NCBI GenBank assembly: GCA_016178705.1
Contig: JACOST010000011.1
Coordinates: forward strand, 1 to 64,000
Origin: Deltaproteobacteria bacterium
GTDB lineage: Bacteria; Desulfobacterota; Binatia; HRBIN30; JACQVA1
Length of the DNA stretch: 64,000 bases
Reading direction: 5' to 3'
The notes beneath the pieces are model-generated. The model had not been told where the DNA came from, made no database searches, and saw nothing but the letters and a program-made list of their open reading frames with translations. Shown one piece after another: positions 13,883-22,050 of this stretch (position 1 is its first letter; the number at the start of each line of letters is the position of its first letter). A program made the translations under genes and the position numbers.

Positions 13883-16800
13883 ATGGCGGAGTTCTCGAAA
13901 GCCATCGCGCGATTGATGGAAGAACGAGTACCGGCAGCGAGCGATCCGCCGGCGCTGCGCTCGGTCCTCGACCGGATGCGCGCGTTGCTGACGCCGATCG
14001 AACGTCCGTTCGCCGATGCCTTCGCGCGTCAACTATTCAGCAAAAGTAGCCTCGATCAACTGAGCACGGGTGACGTACAGATGTGGGCCGCCATCACGGT
14101 CAACGCCTGCCGCTATTTCGTCGAGCCGAGTACCGGTGCGCCGCGCGTGCGGGTGTTCATGCCCGAGGCGACCCGTGATGGGTGGGAAGGCTCCAGCACC
14201 GTGGTGCAAGCCACCATGCCCGATCGGCCGTTCATCATCGACACGATTCGCGAAGGCGTGCAGGCCGCGGGCGGGAAGCTCCACCGATTGCTGCACCCCG
14301 TCCTCGGGGTCGAGCGCGATCGCCACGGCGCGCTACGTTCGATTGGCACCCCCGAAGTCGTCGGACAACACGAGTCGTTCGTGCACGCCGAGATCGAGCG
14401 GGTCGCCGACCCGGCCGCATTGCAGGCCGCGTTGCTCGGGCGCTTGGCGGCGCTACAACTGGCCACCGACGACTACGCGGCCATGCGCACGATCGCCACC
14501 AAGCACGCCGACGCGCTGCGCGCCCGCACCTTGGCGCGGCCGTGGAACGAAGGCGCCGAAGAGGTCGCGGCGTTCCTCGAGTGGCTGACGCAGAAGCATT
14601 TCGTGTTTCTCGGCTACCGCGAGTACGAATTCTCCGGACAAGGCAGCGAGCGACGCGCCGCGCTGCGCGCTGGCTCTGGACTTGGCATCTTGCGCGACGA
14701 AGCGCGCTCGACCTACGCCACCTCGCAACGGATCGCACCGGGGCTGCGCCGCCGTCTCAACGAGCCGCCGTTGCTGATGGTGTCGAAAACCAACGCCGAG
14801 AGTCCCATCCATCGGCTCGACCGGATGGACTACATCGGGCTCAAACAGATCGACGCCTCCGGCGTCGTCAACGGCGAGTGCCGATTCCTCGGCCTGTTCA
14901 CCGGCAAGGCCTACGCCGAGCCGTCGAGCGAGGTACCGCTGTTGCGGCGCAAGTTGGAAGCCATCCTGGCGATCGCCGAAGCGCTGCCGGAATCGCATGA
15001 CTCCCTCGCCATCACGGCCCTGTTCGACACGATCCCAAAGGAGGAGCTGCTGGGATCGGCGGCGGCGGATCTCGCCGATGAAATCGCCGCGATTCGCGCC
15101 GCCGAAGGGCACGACGGCATCCGCGTATTGTGTCGCAGCGATGCCATCGCGCGCGGCGTCTTCGTCGTCGTCATTTTGCCCAGCGATCGGTTTGCCGCCG
15201 ATCTCGAGCGCCGCGTCGGGCAGAAACTGGCGCAGGCGCTCAAAGGTCAGCTGCTGCACCAGCGCGCGGCGCTCGACGACTTCGAGCGCGCCCGGCTGCA
15301 TTTCTATGTCGGCACGCCGCCCGAGGTGTTGTCGTCGGGAACGGGCGAGCAGCTCGAACGCGAGCTCGGCAGCTTGCTGCGGACGTGGGATGATCGCCTG
15401 ATCGAGCAGCTGCGCGGCGAGATGCCCCGCACCGCCGCCGATCAGCTGGCCGCGAAATACTTGTCGGCGTTCTCGCCGCGCTATCGCGCAACCACTGATA
15501 CTCCGCTTGCCGTGCGCGACATTCGTTGCCTCGAAGTGCTGAGCACGACCCGCACACTGCAGGTCGACATCTTCAACGAGCCCGCCGACAGCAGTCCGCG
15601 CTTCACGTCGATCAAGCTCTACACCCACGACGTGACACTCGTGCTGAGCGATTGTCTCCCCATTCTCGAAAACCTCGGGCTCCGGGTGTTCGAAGAAGAC
15701 CACCTCGACGTCCCGCTCGCGGAAGTCGGTGAGGTGCGTATTCATACGTTCTTGGTGCAAGACGCCACCGGAAACACGCTCGACGTCGACCGTGTCGCCG
15801 GCCCGCTGTCGGCCACCATGCTAGCGCTGCGCGCGGGATTGGTAGCGAACGATTTACTCAACTCGCTGGTGCTCCACGCGGGTTTGCTGTGGAACGAAGT
15901 GGATGTCCTGCGCGCCTACCTCGGCCACGCACAACAAGCCCAAGTGGCCGCGCACGAGCTGCTGATTGAGGCGTTGACGAGCCATCCGCCGTCGGCCGCC
16001 CTACTCTTCGAGGCCTTTCGCACCAAGTTCGATCCCGCCTTCAACATGCCTGCGCGTGAGCGCGCCAGCGGACTGCTACCCGAGATCGAGCGGCGATTCT
16101 TCGCGAGTCTCGACACCGTCGAGAGCGTACTGCACGATCGCATTCTGCGCGCGCTGTGGGCCACGATAGCGGCCACGGTGCGCACCAACTTCTACGTTCC
16201 TCCCGCCAGCGAGCGCGCACGGGCCGGCCGAGGCACCCTCGCGCTCAAGATTGCCTCCGCCGAGTTGCCGCACTTGCCGCGCCCGCACCCTCTGTGCGAA
16301 ATTTATGTCCATGCCGTCCACATGTGCGGCATTCATCTGCGCGGCAGCCGGGTTGCCCGCGGTGGCATCCGACTGAGCGATCGCCCCGACGACTTCCGCA
16401 CTGAAGTCCTCGGCTTGATGAAGACGCAGACGGTGAAGAACGCGGTGATCATTCCCGCCGGTGCCAAGGGCGGCTTCGTGGTCAACCGGCGCAGCCCGGC
16501 CGGCGCCACCCCCGCCGCGATCGCGGCCGCCTATCGCTCGTTGATTGGCGGACTGCTCGATCTCACCGACAACATCGTCCACGGCAGCGTGGTCCCGCCA
16601 CCGAACGTCGTGCTCTACGACGAATCCGATCCGTACTTGGTGGTGGCGGCCGACAAAGGCACGGCGACCTTTTCCGACACCGCCAATGCGATCGCTGCCG
16701 AATACGGCTTTTGGCTCGGCGATGCCTTCGCCTCCGGCGGGAGTCTCGGTTACGACCACAAGCGGGAAGCCATCACGGCGAAAGGCGCGTGGGAATCGGT

Positions 16801-18745
16801 ACGCCAGCACTTCCGCGCACTCGGCCGCGACGCCGATAGCGAGCCGCTGGCGGTGATCGGCATCGGCGACATGAGCGGCGACGTCTTTGGCAACGGCTTG
16901 CTGCGCTCACGCCACCTGCGCTTGCGGGCCGCGTTCAACCACCAGCACATCTTTCTCGATCCCGACCCCGATCCCGTCGCGTCGTTCGCCGAGCGAGAGC
17001 GGCTGTTCGCCCTCCCCCGGTCGGGCTGGAACGACTACACCGCCAACCTGATCAGCGCCGGCGGCGGCGTGCATCTGCGCGCAGCGAAGACCATTGCGCT
17101 GTCGGATTCCGTACGGCAGATGCTCGGCGTCGACCACGACACATTGAACGGGGAAGAACTGATCCGCGCGCTGCTGCACATGGAGGCCGATCTGCTGTGG
17201 AACGGCGGCATCGGCACCTACGTCAAGGCCCACGACGAACCGCACGCCGCCGTCGGCGACACCGCCAATGATGGCGTTCGGGTGGACGCGCGCGATCTGC
17301 GAGTCAGAGTCGTTGGCGAAGGCGGCAACCTTGGGCTCACCCAGCGCGCCCGCATCGAGTACGCCCTGAGCGGTGGCGCGATCAACACCGACGCGATCGA
17401 CAACTCGGCCGGTGTCGATCTCTCCGATCACGAAGTGAACCTGAAGATCGCGCTCGGCCGGCCGGTCGAAACCGGCATCATCACGTCCGAGACGCGCAAC
17501 GATCTCCTCGCCCAGCTCACCACCGATGTGTGCAACCGTGTTCTCGCCGACAACGTACGCCAAGCGCGCATCCTCACCATCGACCAGGTGCGCAGCCGCA
17601 CGCGGCTCAACGACTTCCGCGATCTCGTCGTTCAGCTCGAAGCCGAAGCGCAACTCGATCGGCAACTCGAACGCCTGCCCGAGCGGGAGACGCTACGCAC
17701 GCGGCGCGCAACGTTCCTCGGCTTGACGCGGCCCGAGCTGGCCGTCGTGCTCGCGTACAGCAAGCTGCATCTCCACCAAGCGCTGCTCCAATCGACGCTG
17801 CCCGACGATCCGTTTCTAGAGCACTACCTGCGCCGTTACTTCCCAGATGCGGTCACCGAACGCTTCGCCAACGCCGTGCGCGCACACCGGCTGCGGCGCG
17901 AAATCATTGCTGTCACCCTCGGCAACTACCTCATCGATGCGATGGGCATGACCTTCGCGATGCGGATCGCGCGCGATACCGCGTCCGACCTTGCCACCGT
18001 AGCCAAAGCGTGGACCGCGGTCGTGATCATCGGCGAAGCCGAACAGGTCATCGATCAGTTGCTCCTCGGCACTCCGCCATTGACCGCCGCTGCCGACATC
18101 CAAAGCGCGACCGTGCTCGAACTCGCACTCGACCGCGCCACCAAGTGGATCATCGACACCCAGCGGCGTGACCTCGGCATCGGCGATCTGGTCAAGGCCT
18201 TCTCGATGTCAGTGGGGGCGCTACAAACCGGCGTGGGCGAGCTGCTGTCAGCGGGCGAGCGGCAACGCGAACAGGCGGGCCGCGATGCCCTGGTCACCGC
18301 CGGCGTTCCCGACGTGCAAGCAGACGCGCTGGTGCGCTTGCGCCGTACCGCCGACTTGCTCGAGATTGACCAGATCGCGATGGATATCGAGACGCCCCTC
18401 GAAGTGGTCGCCGAAGTGTACTATCGAGCGGTCGATTTGGCCGACTTCGAATGGATACGCCAGAATCTCCTCGCGGTGGCGGGCGAAGACCGCTGGGACC
18501 GTCGCGCCAGCGATGGCCTGATCGAGGCGCTCGCCGCCATCCGGCGCCAATTGACGCGCAACCTCTTGCTGCAGCGCACTGAAGGGACGACCGTGCAACG
18601 CTGCGTCCTGGAGTATCGCGAGCAGCACGCCGCGCATTTGGAGCGGCTCGGCAGGCTCATCAATGACATTCGCAGCGCGCGGCAACCGACGCTCTCCGGG
18701 ATGGTCGTGGTCGTCCACGAGCTCGAAAGACTGGTTGGCCGCTGA
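13883..18745 (+). CDS. gdhB: NAD-specific glutamate dehydrogenase, large (GDH-180) type
   Basis: 1620 residues, the normal size of the 180-kDa bacterial class. It converts glutamate to 2-oxoglutarate and ammonium with NAD. The long N-terminal part carries ACT-like regulatory sequence. The catalytic core near residues 820-870 contains GGIRLSDRPDDFRTEVLGLM and then VKNAVIIPAGAKGGFVV with the conserved lysines. The dinucleotide-binding part near 1140 has VVGEGGNLGLTQRARIEYA. The ATG at 13883 is supported by GAGGAAGG upstream; a longer ORF from 13658 overlaps the GNAT gene and is rejected. The stop overlaps the start of the MBL gene by one base. The enzyme is usually catabolic, feeding amino-acid carbon to the TCA cycle. 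Confidence 0.93.
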   Translation: MAEFSKAIARLMEERVPAASDPPALRSVLDRMRALLTPIERPFADAFARQLFSKSSLDQLSTGDVQMWAAITVNACRYFVEPSTGAPRVRVFMPEATRDGWEGSSTVVQATMPDRPFIIDTIREGVQAAGGKLHRLLHPVLGVERDRHGALRSIGTPEVVGQHESFVHAEIERVADPAALQAALLGRLAALQLATDDYAAMRTIATKHADALRARTLARPWNEGAEEVAAFLEWLTQKHFVFLGYREYEFSGQGSERRAALRAGSGLGILRDEARSTYATSQRIAPGLRRRLNEPPLLMVSKTNAESPIHRLDRMDYIGLKQIDASGVVNGECRFLGLFTGKAYAEPSSEVPLLRRKLEAILAIAEALPESHDSLAITALFDTIPKEELLGSAAADLADEIAAIRAAEGHDGIRVLCRSDAIARGVFVVVILPSDRFAADLERRVGQKLAQALKGQLLHQRAALDDFERARLHFYVGTPPEVLSSGTGEQLERELGSLLRTWDDRLIEQLRGEMPRTAADQLAAKYLSAFSPRYRATTDTPLAVRDIRCLEVLSTTRTLQVDIFNEPADSSPRFTSIKLYTHDVTLVLSDCLPILENLGLRVFEEDHLDVPLAEVGEVRIHTFLVQDATGNTLDVDRVAGPLSATMLALRAGLVANDLLNSLVLHAGLLWNEVDVLRAYLGHAQQAQVAAHELLIEALTSHPPSAALLFEAFRTKFDPAFNMPARERASGLLPEIERRFFASLDTVESVLHDRILRALWATIAATVRTNFYVPPASERARAGRGTLALKIASAELPHLPRPHPLCEIYVHAVHMCGIHLRGSRVARGGIRLSDRPDDFRTEVLGLMKTQTVKNAVIIPAGAKGGFVVNRRSPAGATPAAIAAAYRSLIGGLLDLTDNIVHGSVVPPPNVVLYDESDPYLVVAADKGTATFSDTANAIAAEYGFWLGDAFASGGSLGYDHKREAITAKGAWESVRQHFRALGRDADSEPLAVIGIGDMSGDVFGNGLLRSRHLRLRAAFNHQHIFLDPDPDPVASFAERERLFALPRSGWNDYTANLISAGGGVHLRAAKTIALSDSVRQMLGVDHDTLNGEELIRALLHMEADLLWNGGIGTYVKAHDEPHAAVGDTANDGVRVDARDLRVRVVGEGGNLGLTQRARIEYALSGGAINTDAIDNSAGVDLSDHEVNLKIALGRPVETGIITSETRNDLLAQLTTDVCNRVLADNVRQARILTIDQVRSRTRLNDFRDLVVQLEAEAQLDRQLERLPERETLRTRRATFLGLTRPELAVVLAYSKLHLHQALLQSTLPDDPFLEHYLRRYFPDAVTERFANAVRAHRLRREIIAVTLGNYLIDAMGMTFAMRIARDTASDLATVAKAWTAVVIIGEAEQVIDQLLLGTPPLTAAADIQSATVLELALDRATKWIIDTQRRDLGIGDLVKAFSMSVGALQTGVGELLSAGERQREQAGRDALVTAGVPDVQADALVRLRRTADLLEIDQIAMDIETPLEVVAEVYYRAVDLADFEWIRQNLLAVAGEDRWDRRASDGLIEALAAIRRQLTRNLLLQRTEGTTVQRCVLEYREQHAAHLERLGRLINDIRSARQPTLSGMVVVVHELERLVGR

Positions 18746-19485
18746 TGGCGCTGCAGGTCCACTTCCTCGGTGCCGGCGATGCATTCTCTGCCGGCGGCCG
18801 GCACCAGGCCGGCTATCTCGTGCGCGGATCGCGGGCAACCGCGCTGCTCGACTGCGGCGCCACCACGCTCACGGCGCTGAAGCGCGACCGCGTCGATCCG
18901 GCGATCATTGACGTGATCCTGCTCAGTCATCTGCACGGCGATCACTTCGCGGGGTTGCCGTACCTCTTCCTCGAATACACCTACGAGGCGCCGCGCCAAC
19001 GGCCGCTGCTCATCGCCGGACCGCCGGGCACCGAAGAGCGCGTCGATGCGGTCTACCGCGCGGCCTACAAGGAACTCGCCAAGCGTCCGCTGCCGTTCTC
19101 GTTGCAGTTCGTCGAACTGGCTCCGGGCGTTCCGACCAGCGTCGGCGCCTTCGCCGTCGAACCGTTTCGGGTTCCGCACCAAGAGCACGACATCTCCCTC
19201 GCGTTGCGGGTGCGAATCGATGATCGGGTGATTCTGTACTCGGGCGACACCGGCTGGACGGAAGGCCTGGTCGAGTGGTCGCAAGGCACGGACCTGTTCA
19301 TCTGCGAGTGCTGCTACTACGAGACGCGGGTCGACTATCACCTCGACTACCCGCGGCTCGCCGAGCATCGCCATCGCTTTGGCTGTCGCCGGCTGATCCT
19401 CACCCACCTCGGCCGCGAAGTGCTCGCCCGCCGCGAGCAGATCACGATGGAACTCGCGAACGACGCGCTGGTGGTGGAGGTCTAG
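18745..19485 (+). CDS. MBL-fold hydrolase, RNase Z-like
   Basis: 246 residues of the metallo-beta-lactamase fold. Metal ligands appear as SHLHGDHFAG (residues 61-70), VPHQEHD, YSGDTGW (the bridging aspartate) and LTHLGRE near the C-terminus. The arrangement resembles the RNase Z/arylsulfatase-like branch, but the long exosite arm of true tRNase Z is not evident. The start overlaps the GDH stop (TGATG), so translation is coupled. The substrate is unknown. Confidence 0.8.
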   Translation: MALQVHFLGAGDAFSAGGRHQAGYLVRGSRATALLDCGATTLTALKRDRVDPAIIDVILLSHLHGDHFAGLPYLFLEYTYEAPRQRPLLIAGPPGTEERVDAVYRAAYKELAKRPLPFSLQFVELAPGVPTSVGAFAVEPFRVPHQEHDISLALRVRIDDRVILYSGDTGWTEGLVEWSQGTDLFICECCYYETRVDYHLDYPRLAEHRHRFGCRRLILTHLGREVLARREQITMELANDALVVEV

Positions 19486-19521
19486 CCCCAATCCGGAAAC
19501 AAGAAGGACGCGCGACGCGGA

Positions 19522-19602
19522 CCTCCCCCTTTGAAGAAGGGGCATTGAGGGGATTTTCCGATGCGCGCTCAAATCCACCCTGACCCTCCTTTGCCAAAGA
19601 GG
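19522..19602. repeat. MITE-like inverted repeat (family C)
   Basis: The arms 19522-19557 and 19571-19602 are imperfect reverse complements: CCCTTTGAAGAAGGGG...GGATTTT against AAATCCACCC...CCAAAGAGG. They flank a 13-base centre. Elements of this CCCTTTxAAAAAGGGG...GGGGATTT type occur between genes in many bacteria. It lies in the 400-bp gap after the MBL gene, just before the integrase remnant. Confidence 0.7.
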
Positions 19603-19612
19603 CGAGCGGCTC

Positions 19613-19729
19613 CCTGTCGTGTTGACGCGCGCCGAAGTACCGGCGCTGCTCGGCACCCTTGACGGTCTCTCTTGGACCATGGCAATGCTGCTGTAGAGAG
19701 CAGGGTTGCGCCTCATGGAGTGCTTGCGA
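19613..19729 (+). pseudogene. Integron-type tyrosine recombinase fragment (intI remnant)
   Basis: One frame reads PVVLTRAEVPALLGTLDG then LSWTMAMLL, a TAG at 19694-19696, and RAGLRLMECLR. This is the segment of IntI/tyrosine recombinases that normally reads VVLTRDEV...HLxG...LLYGAGLRLMECLRLRVKD and includes the first catalytic arginine. The TAG stands where a tyrosine codon is expected. Both ends of the gene are gone: upstream is the MITE-like repeat, and after 19729 the frame diverges. It cannot be functional. Confidence 0.6.
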
Positions 19730-19885
19730 ACGACCCGGAGTCATGACGAAAGTGCGCTTGCATCCGTTGCTCATTCAGCGTGATACCCTGCGAGCCCCGG
19801 CGTGGGTCGGGCTCTGCATTGGTACGGATAGATGTATTAGCCGGCACGAAACGGCTTCTTAGGTACGCAACCGAATGGAGGACCG

Positions 19886-21391
19886 ATGAAAACCACCCGC
19901 ACACAATATTTCATCGCTACCGCGCTCCTTGCCGCGCTCGCCTTCGGCGCCGGTCGCACCAGCGCCCAAACCCGCTCCGATGAACAAACGCCCGAGACCC
20001 TCACTACCCGGATTGGAGAGCTGAAATACGAGTTCGGCTTCCCCACCAAGGAAACATCTCAGAAGCTCTATGACGAAATGGATTTTCAGCGAGCCTGCCA
20101 AGCCTACATGTGGTCATTCCCCGCCGTGAGTTTCGCCTCGATCAAGGCCGGTTTGTTCCGGGATCTGGGAGCGACCTACAACGACGTCGTTCTCTACCAG
20201 GACTTCCTCGACACCAAGAGCATCTACCTCACGGGAAATAACCAGACGATCTACGCCGGGGTCCAGATCGGCCTGGCCAAGGATGGGCCGGTCGTGGTCG
20301 AGGTCCCCGCCGGGCCCACCGCAGGCGTGTTGGCTGATCTCTGGTTCGAAACATCGGGGGTCGGACGCCTCGGTCCGGACAAGGGCCAGGGCGGCAAGTA
20401 CCTGCTCGTTCCACCGGGCTACAAAGGTGAGCTGCCGACGAAAGGGTATTTCATCACGCCTTTCAAGACGATGGATGCCAACCTCTTCATTCGCGGCATT
20501 GTGATCAAAGGGGACGTGGCAGGAGCCGCCGACATGATCGCGAAGACGCGCCTCTATCCCTATAGTGAGCGTGCCAATCCCAAGCCCAACCGCGTCCTTC
20601 GCGTCACGGGCAAATACGTCAACACGGACGAACCCGAGGGGCTCGCGTACTGGAAGCTGTTGTCGGAGGTAATCAACAACAATCCGGTGGCAGAGCGAGA
20701 TCGCTTTTTCATGGCGATGCTCAAGCCGCTGGGTATCGAGAAGGGCAGGGCGTTTGCGCCGGATGCTCGCCAGCAGCGCATCCTGGAAGAAGGTGCGCGT
20801 CTCGGTCATGCCATGGCGCAGACGACCAGCTACGAATCAAGACTGGCCGCTTCCCCGGCCTATCCCGGCAAGCACTGGGTGAACGTGTTGGTGCTCAACA
20901 CCATGCAGAAAACCGAGCAGGAATCCGAGTACTACAGCCAGCTCGACGAGCGCCTGAACTATTTTTATCTCGGCACTTGGCCAGCCGAAGCGATGAACCT
21001 GCCGTTTCCCTCCAAGGGCCAGCGGTATCTGGAAAGTTTCAAGGACAAGGACGGCAACTGGCTGGACGGCTCGAAAAACTACAAGCTGCACGTCCCGGCC
21101 AACGTGCCCGCCGAGGAGTTCTGGGCCATCATCGTCTATGACAACCTCACTCGTTCGATGACGATGAACAAGGCCAACCACGCCTCGATCAGTTCCTACG
21201 ACAAGCTCACCTTTAACGCCGATGGCTCAGCGGACCTCTACTTTGGCCCGAAGGCGCCGGCGGGTTTGGAGAGCAACTGGGTAGATACCAGTGCATCGAA
21301 GGGATGGTTCGTCTGGTTCCGCTTCTATGGCCCCAAGGAGCCGTTCTTCAACAAGACATGGGAGCTACCGGACTTCGAGAAGGTCAAATGA
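19886..21391 (+). CDS. Secreted DUF1254/DUF1214 protein
   Basis: 501 residues. A signal peptide (QYFIATALLAALAFGAGRTSA) is followed by a DUF1254-type N-terminal domain (ACQAYMWSFPAVSFASIKAG, IYLTGNNQTIYAGVQIGL, PVVVEVPAGPTAGVLAD) and a C-terminal DUF1214-type domain (LNYFYLGTWPAEAMNLP, FWAIIVYDNLTRSM, DGSADLYFGPKAP). The function is unknown; such proteins are widespread in environmental bacteria and act outside the cytoplasm. The start has GGAGG eight bases before the ATG. It lies between an integrase remnant and a cassette-like gene, and GC looks a little lower than in the core genes, which suggests acquisition. Confidence 0.75.
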   Translation: MKTTRTQYFIATALLAALAFGAGRTSAQTRSDEQTPETLTTRIGELKYEFGFPTKETSQKLYDEMDFQRACQAYMWSFPAVSFASIKAGLFRDLGATYNDVVLYQDFLDTKSIYLTGNNQTIYAGVQIGLAKDGPVVVEVPAGPTAGVLADLWFETSGVGRLGPDKGQGGKYLLVPPGYKGELPTKGYFITPFKTMDANLFIRGIVIKGDVAGAADMIAKTRLYPYSERANPKPNRVLRVTGKYVNTDEPEGLAYWKLLSEVINNNPVAERDRFFMAMLKPLGIEKGRAFAPDARQQRILEEGARLGHAMAQTTSYESRLAASPAYPGKHWVNVLVLNTMQKTEQESEYYSQLDERLNYFYLGTWPAEAMNLPFPSKGQRYLESFKDKDGNWLDGSKNYKLHVPANVPAEEFWAIIVYDNLTRSMTMNKANHASISSYDKLTFNADGSADLYFGPKAPAGLESNWVDTSASKGWFVWFRFYGPKEPFFNKTWELPDFEKVK

Positions 21392-21404
21392 CCCGGGAAG
21401 ACCA

Positions 21405-21437
21405 GCTGACAAGCGGTTGAAGCGGGCGACGCTAGGC
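21405..21437 (+). other. Shortened attC-like site 1
   Basis: Fourteen bases after the DUF1254 stop is GCTGACAAGCGGTTGAAGCG, like the 5' half of a cassette attC (RYYYAAC followed by the CAAGCG/TTGAAGCGG block). It is followed closely by GCTAGGC, one mismatch from the GTTRRRY core. Position and orientation fit a cassette end. The total is about 33 bases, too short to fold as a working attC, so it is at best a deleted relic. Confidence 0.35.
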
Positions 21438-21466
21438 CCAACACCCGCCCCCGCAGCGAGGTAGTC

Positions 21467-22003
21467 GTGCCCCACTCAGTGCTTCAGTTCTGGTTCGAAG
21501 AGATTTCGCCTGCGCAGTGGTGGAAAGTCGACGCGGAGTTTGATCGGCTGATCGTGGAGCGCTTCTCTGAGCTCCATGGTCGAGCAACGCGCTCGGAGTT
21601 GTTCGAGTGGCGCGCAGAACCCAGAGGACGACTGGCTGAAGTCATCGTTCTCGATCAGTTCTCCCGGAACATGTACCGAGGCGACCGGCTCGCCTTCGCA
21701 GCCGACACATTGGCCTTGGCACTGGCCCAGGAGGCCGTGGCGGCAAAGGTGGACCTCACGCTCACGGAGGCGGAGCGAGTCTTCATGTACATGCCGTACA
21801 TGCATAGCGAGTCGAGGTTGATCCACGAGGTTGCGGAGCGTCTGTTCAAGGAAAGCGGACCGAAGAGCAACTACGACTTCGAACTTCGACACAAGGCCAT
21901 CATCGACCGCTTTGGTCGTTACCCGCATCGCAACGCAATGCTCGGGCGCCAGTCCACAGAGGAAGAACTTGCATTCCTGGCTCAGCCCGGGTCTAGCTTC
22001 TAG
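21467..22003 (+). CDS. DUF924-family protein
   Basis: 178 residues from a GTG at 21467. Family motifs are clear: VLQFWFEEISPAQWWK at the N-terminus, GRLAEVIVLDQFSRNMYRG in the middle and DRFGRYPHRNAMLGR with EELAFLAQPGSSF at the C-terminus. The family has a TPR-like helical fold and no established biochemical role. The gene is short, in the same direction as the preceding one, and flanked on both sides by shortened attC-like sequence, as a gene cassette would be. Confidence 0.85.
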   Translation: MPHSVLQFWFEEISPAQWWKVDAEFDRLIVERFSELHGRATRSELFEWRAEPRGRLAEVIVLDQFSRNMYRGDRLAFAADTLALALAQEAVAAKVDLTLTEAERVFMYMPYMHSESRLIHEVAERLFKESGPKSNYDFELRHKAIIDRFGRYPHRNAMLGRQSTEEELAFLAQPGSSF

Positions 22004-22017
22004 GCGGAGCACGTGGG

Positions 22018-22050
22018 GCCTACCCCATCGCTCAAGCTCAAACGTTGGAA
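22018..22050 (+). other. Shortened attC-like site 2
   Basis: Fourteen bases after the DUF924 stop is GCCTACCCCATCGCTCAAGC, similar to the common GCCTAAC...TCGCTCAAGC half of attC sites. It is followed by AACGTTGGAA, one mismatch from GTTRRRY. Like site 1 it is about 33 bases and lacks the variable central stem. It abuts the stop of the minus-strand TMTC-like gene. Confidence 0.35.

Noticed and set aside
14453-15760. 435-codon minus-strand ORF opposite NAD-glutamate dehydrogenase
   Set aside because: Antisense shadow of the GDH N-terminal region; no domain.
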